DNA of 64,000 nt from Tenebrio molitor. Lineage: Eukaryota; Arthropoda; Insecta; Coleoptera; Tenebrionidae. Positions 8,885 to 16,980 of the stretch are shown here, in pieces; the first letter of the stretch is position 1; each line of letters starts with the position of its first letter. The notes below the pieces were generated by a model that saw nothing but the letters and a program-made list of their open reading frames with translations, did not search any database and had not been told where the DNA came from. The stretch covers positions 4,402,001 to 4,466,000 of the forward strand of contig NC_091054.1 of the NCBI RefSeq assembly GCF_963966145.1. The letters are read 5' to 3'. Position numbers and translations under genes: made by a program.

Positions 8885-10243
8885 ATGAACTCGACAATTT
8901 CAACTAATATCAAAATGCCAAGACCAAAACATACCGAAAGTAACCCGAAATGTACCCACGGAAAGAATTACAACTGCGATAAATGCCGCTACATTACCAA
9001 ATCACCTGTTTTGATGATTGGTCACATTAAAAGTTTGCCACTTGAATTATTAAATTGCGAAACAAGTGATTTAGATAAGTACTGCTGCAAAAACTGCGAT
9101 TTTCAGACAGATCTGAAAATAAATTACAATCAACATATCCGAGAATATCACGAAAATAATATCGATTGTTTGCAAGAACAGACAAAAAAAGATATTGCAA
9201 AAAGCTACATTTGTCAAGAATGCTCGTTTGAAACATATTCGGTCTTACTGTGGCTCAAACACTTGGACAGTTTATGTTTTAATGCAAGAGAAGATTTTGA
9301 GAAGATCTGTATAGTGTCTTATGGTGATGGAAAGTGGTATCAATGTATCAATTGTGCCTTTAAGTCAAAGAATCTAACAATATTGAAAAAACATCAGACT
9401 GCAAAGCACCTTCTTAATAAGAAGGAATGGTTTTGTTGTTCTCACTGCAAGTACAAAGCAAAAACAAAAAATGATTTAAAAGAACACATAAACTGTGAAC
9501 ATGATAAATGCAACTTTACAACAAAGCGGAAATTGAAAATAAAACGCGAGCCGCTCAAACATTCGTCAAATAAAGTGGCGTTGCGTCTGCAATGCGAACA
9601 GTGCTCTTACAAGACAAAATGGCGAAGTTGTCTAAAACTTCACATAAATCGACACAAATCTGATGAAGAAGTAGAATGGTTCTATTGTTTCAGTTGTGCG
9701 TATAAGACGAAGAGAAAAGGGCATTTAAAACAACATACGATATACAAACATACCACCTCTGAAGCTGTGCAGTGGTTTAATTGCGACAAATGTCAGTACA
9801 AATTTAAAACTAAATCTGATTTGAGCAGACACTCAAAACAGCATCTTTCCAAAGAAGACGTCCAATGGTTCAAGTGTGATAAATGCAGCTTTAAGGCAAA
9901 GCAAAGATCAAATGTAAAAGCACACGCACTCGTCAAACATACATCAAACAAAGAGGCGTTGTTGTTTCACTGTGAGCACTGTTCTTACACCACAAAACTA
10001 AAATACAACCTAAAACGTCACATAACTCGACATAAATCGGATGAAGAAGGAGACTGGTTTTACTGTTTCAACTGTGATTATAAGACTAGGACGAAAGGAA
10101 CTTTAAAACAGCACATGTTTTTTAAACATACCCCCTCTGAAGCTGTGCAATGGTTTGCTTGTGACAAGTGTCATTTCAAATCTAAAACCAGATCTTACTT
10201 GTCGAAACACGCAAAACAACATCTTTCCAAACAAGATATGTAA
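8885..10243 (+). CDS. C2H2 zinc-finger protein, array copy 4 (452 aa)
   Basis: It is collinear with copy 3 over its whole length, with about 13 fingers. The frame is open further upstream, but the first ATG is at 8885, in the same context as copy 3. The sixth finger is partly degenerate (CNFTTKRKL with one Cys), as in copies 3 and 5, so the decay predates these duplications. Terminal fingers are C-D-A-B-C-D-A with acidic linkers. Presumed nuclear nucleic-acid binding. The C-terminus ends LSKQDM before a TAA that replaces the next finger. Confidence 0.88.
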   Translation: MNSTISTNIKMPRPKHTESNPKCTHGKNYNCDKCRYITKSPVLMIGHIKSLPLELLNCETSDLDKYCCKNCDFQTDLKINYNQHIREYHENNIDCLQEQTKKDIAKSYICQECSFETYSVLLWLKHLDSLCFNAREDFEKICIVSYGDGKWYQCINCAFKSKNLTILKKHQTAKHLLNKKEWFCCSHCKYKAKTKNDLKEHINCEHDKCNFTTKRKLKIKREPLKHSSNKVALRLQCEQCSYKTKWRSCLKLHINRHKSDEEVEWFYCFSCAYKTKRKGHLKQHTIYKHTTSEAVQWFNCDKCQYKFKTKSDLSRHSKQHLSKEDVQWFKCDKCSFKAKQRSNVKAHALVKHTSNKEALLFHCEHCSYTTKLKYNLKRHITRHKSDEEGDWFYCFNCDYKTRTKGTLKQHMFFKHTPSEAVQWFACDKCHFKSKTRSYLSKHAKQHLSKQDM

Positions 10244-10370
10244 TTGATAATGTGTCATTGCGTATTCGTGACATCATCGAGATGTAATTCGTGCCTCCGG
10301 ATTAAGCAAATGCATTTTCCAAACGAGTGGCTTGAATGTGACATGTGACCGCTTACAGAAAAGACAAGCG
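10244..10370 (+). pseudogene. Decayed C-terminal fingers after copy 4 stop
   Basis: A CHC remnant (CHCVFVTSSR) follows the stop. Near 10325-10350 a finger start NEWLECDM runs into TGA where copy 2 has CPFN. Same homologous relic as behind copies 1, 2 and 5. Confidence 0.6.
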
Positions 10371-10617
10371 AAATTTAAAATTTCAATAGACATACAAACA
10401 TTAAAACAGTTTTATTGCGATATACTCGTAATGAAAGCGCCTAATTTAAAAAAAAGCGGCAAAATGCTAAACGACCCGCCCCACCTTTTTTGATGATGGG
10501 AAAGTAGGCTGTAAGCGGTTGTCGGTAATGAGGGAGTAATGACGTCATCTATGATATTTTGGTCATCGACCGCCGCCTTAATTGGAACGAGTCTGCGAAC
10601 TTTGCGATCGGTAAATG

Positions 10618-10666
10618 GAACGCACCATGATCAAAGATGAGACTTTTGACAGCTTGTAAACAACTT
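10618..10666 (+). promoter_or_regulatory. Shared zinc-finger promoter block, copy 5, with leader intron
   Basis: GAACGCAC (10618-10625), a 15-bp gap, then GACTTTTGACAG and CTTGTAAACAAC (10641-10666). The leader intron is 10769-10827 (GTAAGTACTTGCG ... TTTCAG). The promoter is intact although the coding start has been damaged. Confidence 0.7.
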
Positions 10667-11047
10667 GCTTTTTGCCACAAAAAAAATAAAGAAAATTATA
10701 AATGAAGATGTTTTAGAACAAAATTTGTCATTTTATTTAGTAACTCCTGTAAATTTGTCGCTCTAGTGGTAAGTACTTGCGTATACCTAACATGTATGTA
10801 AAACTTACGACATGTTATTGTTTTCAGAAACACAAGATGATCACAGACATACGCACCCAGTGTTGTTTTGATTCAAGAAACCGATGTCTGTGCTGGACTT
10901 GACAAATTCAACTGTCAAGTAGATAAGTCAAAACTTGCCTGTTTTGCAACTGTTACATTTTTTTGTACCTATTGTTGAAGTTGAACTCGATTATTTCCAA
11001 TGGAATATCAAAATGCCAAAACCGGGGCATACAGAAAATAACCCGAA

Positions 11048-12334
11048 ATGCCCCCACGGAAAGATTTACAACTGCGTCCTTACATGACTAAATCACCCGT
11101 TTTGATGTTGGATCGCATTAAATGTTGGCCATTTGAATTATTAAATTGCGAAACAAGTGATTTAGATAAGTACTGCTGCAAAAACTGCGATTTTCAGACA
11201 GATCTGAAAATAATTTACTATCAACATATCCGAGAATGTCACGGAAATAATATCGACTATTTGCAAGATCAATCAAAAAAAGATATTGTACTAAAAAGCT
11301 ACATTTGTCAAAAATGCTCGTTTGAAACATATTCAGTCTTACTGTGGCTCAAACATTTGGACAGTTTATGTTTTAATGCAAAAGAAGATTTTGAGAAAGT
11401 GCAAACAGTATCTTGCGATGAGAAGTGGTACCAATGTGTGTATTGTTCATTTGAGACAAAGCAACCAACAGTTTTGAAAAAACATAAAAGTGCAGAGCAC
11501 ATACCCGATGAAGGAGAATGGTTTTGTTCTCATTGCAAGTACCAAGCAAAACCCAAAAATCATTTAAAGCAACACATAAACTGTGAACATGATAGATGCG
11601 ACTTTAAAACAAGGCGAAAATTGAAAATAAAACAAAACGCGCTGCTCAAACATCCATCAGATAAAGAAGTGTTGTGGCATCAATGCGAACAGTGCTCTTA
11701 CAAGACAAAATGGAAACATTGTCTAAAACTTCACTTAAATCGACACAAATCTGCTGAAGAAGTAAAATGGTTCTACTGTTTCAGTTGTGACTATAAGACG
11801 GAGACAAGAGGGTGTCTAAAACAACATACGATATACAAACATACTTCCTCTGAAGCTGTGCAGTGGTTTAATTGTGACAAATGTCAGTACAAATTTAAAA
11901 CTAAGTCTGATTTGAGCCGACACTCAAAACAGCATCTTTCCGAAAAAGACGTCCAATGGTTCAAGTGTGATAAATGCAGCTTTAGGGCAAAGCAAAAATC
12001 AAATGTAAAAGTACACGCACTCGTCAAACATACATCAAACAAAGAGACGTTGTTGTTTCACTGTGAACACTGTTCTTACACGACAAAACTAAAATACAAC
12101 CTAAGACGTCACCTAATTCGACATAAATCTGATGAAGAAGTAAACTGGTTGTACTGTTACAACTGTGATTATAAGACGAGGACGAAAAGAGCTTTAAAAC
12201 AACACATTTCTTGCAAACATACCCCAGTTGAAGCTGTGGAATGGTTTACTTGTGACAAGTGTCATTTCAAATCTAAAACCAAATCTTATTGGTCCAAACA
12301 TGTAAAACAACATCTTTCCAAACAAGTTATCTAA
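11048..12334 (+). CDS. C2H2 zinc-finger protein, array copy 5, altered N-terminus (428 aa)
   Basis: From TKSPVLM onward (residue 14) it is collinear with copies 3 and 4, about 12 fingers. The 5' end is changed in two ways. The codon matching the start of copies 3/4 is TTG (10981). A 7-nt deletion at about 11072 removes the CDKC of the first finger and shifts frame, so the in-frame ATG at 11013 soon meets a stop. The only ATG giving the long frame is 11048, which starts with a new 13-residue N-terminus (MPPRKDLQLRPYM). Whether this upstream-shifted frame is translated is unknown. The rest of the frame is intact for over 400 codons, so it is either still functional from a new start or recently inactivated. 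Confidence 0.75.
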   Translation: MPPRKDLQLRPYMTKSPVLMLDRIKCWPFELLNCETSDLDKYCCKNCDFQTDLKIIYYQHIRECHGNNIDYLQDQSKKDIVLKSYICQKCSFETYSVLLWLKHLDSLCFNAKEDFEKVQTVSCDEKWYQCVYCSFETKQPTVLKKHKSAEHIPDEGEWFCSHCKYQAKPKNHLKQHINCEHDRCDFKTRRKLKIKQNALLKHPSDKEVLWHQCEQCSYKTKWKHCLKLHLNRHKSAEEVKWFYCFSCDYKTETRGCLKQHTIYKHTSSEAVQWFNCDKCQYKFKTKSDLSRHSKQHLSEKDVQWFKCDKCSFRAKQKSNVKVHALVKHTSNKETLLFHCEHCSYTTKLKYNLRRHLIRHKSDEEVNWLYCYNCDYKTRTKRALKQHISCKHTPVEAVEWFTCDKCHFKSKTKSYWSKHVKQHLSKQVI

Positions 12335-12400
12335 TGGTGCAGGTGTCACCATTGCGTATTCGTGACATTATCGAGATGCAATTTCACAAGACAAACATTA
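12335..12400 (+). pseudogene. Decayed C-terminal finger after copy 5 stop
   Basis: Read-through gives TAA-Trp-Cys-Arg-Cys-His-His-Cys, so only the Gln codon CAA of the QW linker became TAA and the next CxxC is still present (CHHCVFVTLSRCNF). It is the best preserved of the relics. Confidence 0.7.
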
Positions 12401-13077
12401 CATGATTTCGTCGATTAAACAAAGCAAACGTTAGATAAGACTTGCAAAGAATATACTGTAAAAGTCGTAAGAATGCTTAAAAAAATCAAACGGCTTAATA
12501 TGTGTGAAAACTTTAATTAGGCCGGTATTTTTGATACAACTTGTTAAATAAAACAGTTATATAACGTTTTTTTTTTTTTTGAAGTGTCTGGCTCGAGTTT
12601 TGAAATAACGAATCGCAGGCCAGAAACTATCTGTTAATGAGAAAAACAAGCTTTAAGTCAACGCAAATAAGCTGAAAATTAAACACCTCCAACAATAATG
12701 CCGGAAATCCTTAATTTTAAGTTGTGTAACGTCGACCTAACCATCATGTAGGTACTGTACGAAATAGGAATAATTCTCATTTTTTATTATGCATTGATAA
12801 AATAATAGTAGATTATATCATTAAGAGTAGAAGTGAGTCTTTTTGTGCCAAGCCCAGAGATTGAAAACCGACACGAAGCAAAGAATATTATGTAATATGC
12901 CTAAACATTTTAACTAGATCGATTTGATACAGTTTTTTTAATAAAAACAATTTAATAACAGTTTTTGATGGGTAATTTATCTAATTGTTTTTAAATTTTG
13001 TAACTAATTATTATTTTATGGAAGGAACCATAGAAAAAGTGAGATGATTGAACTACCAGTTCTGGGATTACATTTAT
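12401..13077. other. Spacer between copies 5 and 6
   Basis: A+T-rich DNA with poly-T near 12568 and no ORF of note. Short stretches resemble the 3' spacer of copy 3 (AATCAAACGGCTTAATAT near 12485 and 7632). I see no other element. Confidence 0.5.
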
Positions 13078-13117
13078 GAACGCACTCAAGATGTCCGACT
13101 TTTGACAGCTCATGAAC
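13078..13117 (+). promoter_or_regulatory. Shared zinc-finger promoter block, copy 6, with leader intron
   Basis: GAACGCAC (13078-13085), an 11-bp gap, then GACTTTTGACAGCTCATGAAC (13097-13117). The FOX-like GTAAACA half is degraded in this copy. The leader intron is 13155-13226 (GTGAGTACTTGGG ... TTTCAG). Confidence 0.6.
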
Positions 13118-13240
13118 ACTGTTCTGCAATTTTTTTATTAAAACTATTGTTCTGGTGAGTACTTGGGTGTCATAAATACCAACTTTTACTTTAAGAATAT
13201 TACATAAAAACGCACATAATTTTCAGATTTTAATATCAAA

Positions 13241-14533
13241 ATGCCAAATCTGGAATATACTGAAAGTAACCCGAAATGTGCGTATGGGAAGACTCGCCAC
13301 TGTGACAAATGTCCTTACGTGACCAAATCACTTCTTTTAATGATAGATCACATTAAACGTTACCATTTACCACTTGAATTATCCAGTTGCAAATCAAATG
13401 ATTTAGAAAAGTACTACTGCAAAGATTGCGATTTTAAAACTGATCTTGTAATAATTTTTAATCAACATATTAGAGAATATCACAGTAAGAATATTGATTG
13501 TGTACAAAATCAACCGAAAAAAGACATTGTAGTGAAAAGCTACATTTGTCAAAAGTGCTCATTTGAAACATATTCGGTCTTGTTGTGGCTCAAACACTTG
13601 GACAGCGCATGTTTCATAACAAGAGAAGGTTTTGGGAAGGTATGTTTAGTATTTTGTAGTGATGAAAAGTGGTGTCAATGTGAGTATTGTACATTTAAGA
13701 CAAAGAAGACAACAGGTTTGAAAAGACATCAGACTGCAAAGCACCTAGATGTCAGTTCATTTCAGTGTGAAGAATGTAATTTCAAAACAAAATACCGTCA
13801 AAATTTAAAACGTCACAAGAAAATAGTACATCACACATTATCAAAAGGTACTCTGTCTGAAGATGTACCATGGTTTACTTGTGACAAATGTCAGTATCAA
13901 TCTAAACATAAGTTTTATTTGGTCAAGCATGCAAAACAACATTTAGCTAATGAAGATGTCCAATGGTTCAAGTGTGATAAATGCAACTTTAAGGCAAGAC
14001 AAAGATATAGAATAAAATATCATGCACTGCTCAAACATGCATCAAGTGAAGAGGTGTTGTGGTTTCAATGTGAACTATGCCCTTACAAAACAAGATTGAA
14101 GTACAATCTAATAAAACATCACACATGTCGACATAAATCTGATGAAGAAGCAGAATGGTTTTATTGTTTCATTTGTAAGTACAGAACGAGGAGAAAAGGA
14201 AGTTTAAAACAACACAAGTTAGCTAAACATACTCCCTCCGAAGAGGCGTTGTGGTTTCAATGTGACCAGTGTTCTTACAAAACAAAAGTGAAATATCTTC
14301 TGAAACGTCACAAAATTCTACATCAATCTGATGAAGAAGTAGAGTGGTTTTACTGTTTCAATTGTGAGTATAGGGCGAGGACAAAGGGAACTTTAAAACA
14401 ACACATGTTGTATAAGCACACTCCCTCTGGAGCTTTGCAATGGTTTACTTGTGACAGATGTCAGTACAAATCTAAAACCAAAGATGATTTGAAGAAACAC
14501 GCAAAGCGAAATCATTGTGATAAAGATGTCTAA
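13241..14533 (+). CDS. C2H2 zinc-finger protein, array copy 6 (430 aa)
   Basis: It encodes about 12 fingers. The N-terminal module is as in copies 3/4 but the start is the internal ATG (MPNLEYTESN). The C2HC finger (YICQKCSF) is conserved. Finger 5 is distinct (FQCEECNFKTKYRQNLKRH). The remaining order is A-B-C-D-C-D-A, so this copy has a different repeat permutation. Presumed nuclear nucleic-acid binding, with no other domain seen. The leader intron ends at 13226 and the ATG follows 14 bp later. The terminal linker ends DKDV before TAA, as in copies 1 and 2. Confidence 0.88.
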   Translation: MPNLEYTESNPKCAYGKTRHCDKCPYVTKSLLLMIDHIKRYHLPLELSSCKSNDLEKYYCKDCDFKTDLVIIFNQHIREYHSKNIDCVQNQPKKDIVVKSYICQKCSFETYSVLLWLKHLDSACFITREGFGKVCLVFCSDEKWCQCEYCTFKTKKTTGLKRHQTAKHLDVSSFQCEECNFKTKYRQNLKRHKKIVHHTLSKGTLSEDVPWFTCDKCQYQSKHKFYLVKHAKQHLANEDVQWFKCDKCNFKARQRYRIKYHALLKHASSEEVLWFQCELCPYKTRLKYNLIKHHTCRHKSDEEAEWFYCFICKYRTRRKGSLKQHKLAKHTPSEEALWFQCDQCSYKTKVKYLLKRHKILHQSDEEVEWFYCFNCEYRARTKGTLKQHMLYKHTPSGALQWFTCDRCQYKSKTKDDLKKHAKRNHCDKDV

Positions 14534-15085
14534 TCCAAATGTGATAAGGCAAGGCGAAGATTCAAAATAAAAGAACGCGAACTGTTCAGACTTACAACAA
14601 ATGAGGTTGTGGTTTTAATGTGAACAGCGTTCTTACAAGACAAAAATGAAACATGATCTAAAACGTTACATGATTTGACGTAAATCTGATGAAGAAGAAA
14701 ATGGTATATTGTACAACTAGTTATGAGAGTCGCACTTTTTTCATGAATTTGCAGTTTGATTAACGAGGGCGGAGCCCGAGTTAATGAGACAAATGAGTGA
14801 AAAAAGGTATGACTTTCATAACATGTTGTACATATTGTAAATTGAGAAATTGGGCCTAAAAGGATTTACGCAAAATAATAAAAAAACAGAAATGCATAGT
14901 AGGTATTCTTTGACAATGAATTGAATAAAATTATTTTAAAAAGTACTACTTTCATTATGATTTTTCGTTAAAAAAAGTCAACTTTCATAATCAATATGGA
15001 AAAAATGGTTTTACTGTTTAAGTCTGTGCTGTGACAGATGTCAGTACAAATCTGAAGCCACGCCTAACGTGACCAAACGCACAAA
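14534..15085 (+). pseudogene. Zinc-finger relic behind copy 6, split by an insertion
   Basis: Directly after the TAA the DNA still encodes a B-type finger with a deletion (KCDK then RRRFKIKERELF), then a C-type finger with several lesions (SYKTKMKHDLKRYMI), up to about 14704. Homology resumes near 15005 (GGTTTTACTGTTTAAG, then a fused A-type finger CDRCQYKSE). The interruption, about 14709-15002, is flanked by GAAAATGG-like sequence. It begins with a 125-bp inverted repeat (TTGTACAAC ... GTTGTACA, 14709-14833). This is a broken seventh unit or a lost C-terminus. Confidence 0.7.
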
Positions 15086-15151
15086 AAATATTTTTTGCAG
15101 AAGACATACTGTGCTTTATATCGTTTGTTTTTTTTTTTTAATTTCACCTCG

Positions 15152-15242
15152 TAGAGTCGATTGTGAACGCACTATACCGATCATGGATCAGCTGTTTAAA
15201 TCTTGCGTTTTTACACGAATGGTGCGTTCTCAATCGACTCTC
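15152..15242. repeat. Inverted repeat carrying the GAACGCAC motif
   Basis: AGAGTCGATTGTGAACGCAC (about 15153-15172) and its near reverse complement GTGCGTTCTCAATCGACTCT (15222-15241) face each other across about 50 bp. A third GAACGCAC lies at about 15272. The motif is the one in the zinc-finger promoters, so this may be a divergent or dead promoter, or the source element. Confidence 0.55.
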
Positions 15243-15272
15243 CAACGCCAATTTTGAGGATAAATTTAAATG

Positions 15273-15962
15273 AACGCACGATACAATAATGAAGGCGCCG
15301 ACAAAATGATTCTTCCACCCTTTCCAGCATACCTCAGTTATTGCGAAATGTTGTATCAATTGGGATCGAATCTACGAAGTTCTTCATGTACCCCCACAAG
15401 AAGAAATCGCACGGAAACTTTCTGAGCTCGAGGAACACTCCCGCACACTTCACGATACACTTCACAATATCTACGTATTCACTATTCGAAAATAAACGCG
15501 CCATTTTAACAAAATTTTAGCTTAAATCACAGAATCAACACGTAAACACCTGCCTTTTGCAGTTGGATAAAACTAACTAAAAATGTAATCCGATTGTCTC
15601 TACCTCGACCGCGGAGCTAAAAAACTTTATTATAAAAACACAATGTTTTGCGCTGATTTTACAAAAACTACTATTTCATTGGGCTACATAACTAGAAAAT
15701 AGACAGCTCGTTTTTTATGGAAAAAATGGTACATGACAATTTTGTTGTTCTTGACGAGATCTGTCACTGGTTACAATTAATGTACTTATTTCTGAGACAC
15801 GTTGTATAATAATAAAGTAGGTATTTTTAAAAACGCGAAAAAGCCAATTCAAGGTCAAATGTTATGCAGGTATATTAAAACCACATTTTGGGTTTTTTTT
15901 GTTTATTTTTAACACACAAATAAAAAACTTAAATTAGTCACAATGAATTCAACAAACAGTGC
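15273..15962. other. Intergenic, 3' side of BUD31
   Basis: No gene is seen. It contains the probable BUD31 3' UTR, with a minus-strand AATAAA at 15907-15902 just below the stop. The rest is A+T-rich without recognisable elements. Confidence 0.4.
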
Positions 15963-16501
15963 TTATCCTGAACATCCCCGACAGCCGCAGTGAACACACT
16001 CGACAATCCGACCCTGAAAATAAACTTCAATTACACAAAGTACTTAAAGACACCTGAAAACTGTACCTCTTCAAGTTTCCCCTTGGGTACTCTACAAATA
16101 CAGTTGGTTCCAAAATTCGTATCTCGAGCTTGTATACAACGCAAACAACACAAATTTTCATAACCTTGTTTTTTCCACTTTGCTATCAAGTTCTTGTCCG
16201 CGATATTTTCTGTGAGACAGTAGTCATACAATTCTCTGCTGATGGCTTTCCTCCTGTAGAACAGGTCATAAATATATCGAGACTTTTGGTGGTGAATTTT
16301 AAATATAGGCCACAACGACTCGTTTTTCCGTTTGCCTTCGTGTGATTCGGTTTCCGCTAAAAGTGTTGGTGGTAAAATTTATCTGGAAACTGCGAAAACG
16401 AGCTTACCTTCTCTCATTTTTTGCTCCAGTTCATCCAAAGTCGGTTCGATTAACTCCCAGCCTTCGGGAGGTGCTTTTTTACTGCGACGAACTTTCGGCA
16501 T
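15963..16501 (-). CDS. BUD31: BUD31 homologue (G10 protein), spliceosome component
   Basis: Three exons: 16501-16408, 16356-16067 and 16013-15963. They join in frame to 144 aa, the usual length for this very conserved family. It starts MPKVRRSKKAPPEGW, contains GKRKNESLWPIFKIHHQKSR and ends with the Cys-rich tail CVHCGCRGCSG. Further cysteines (CCLRC, CIC) form the family's zinc clusters. BUD31 sits in the activated spliceosome near U6 and Prp19-complex proteins in the nucleus. Divergent with the penguin gene, whose ATG is 479 bp away. The promoter side carries a GAACGCAC element. Assignment is near certain. Confidence 0.97.
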
Positions 16502-16645
16502 TGTTAATTTTATGAAATATTACACTTCGAACTACCAATTTACAAGATTTTAGGTTAGAAAACCGTGAACAGTCAGTAGAAAACGTCGTTAGGGAATTAG
16601 TGGGGGGAAGTTCTTGGGGGAAGGTATGAAAGAAACTAAATTTGA

Positions 16646-16653
16646 GTGCGTTC
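16646..16653 (-). promoter_or_regulatory. GAACGCAC element upstream of BUD31
   Basis: On the minus strand the sequence reads ATTTGTGAACGCACTCAAAT, about 145 bp upstream of the BUD31 ATG. Its flanks match the zinc-finger promoters of copies 1, 2 and 6 (TTTGTGAACGCACT). The motif therefore is not restricted to the array and may be a general core-promoter element in this genome. Confidence 0.5.
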
Positions 16654-16980
16654 ACAAATCCCGAATCCAAAATTCATTTCTCCTTCTGTATGATGGTCTT
16701 TCGACAATTTTAATATATCCTCGGAACTGTTGAATATTGGATTAACATTTTCCGTTCTCTTAATTTTTTTTGTTTCTGGTTGGGTTACTTAAAATCGAAA
16801 TCAATTGGATTTGTAAACAACCTCAGGTTGGTGACACTGCTTGACGGTGGAAGAATCCTCCATCTTTATTTCTCAACAGCACTCGCGTATAGCTGTCCTT
16901 TGCTGTTTGGATTACTTGGTTTGTAACCTCAAAACACGTGTTTATTTTAAACAGTTTGATTAACTAATGTGAAAAGAAAA

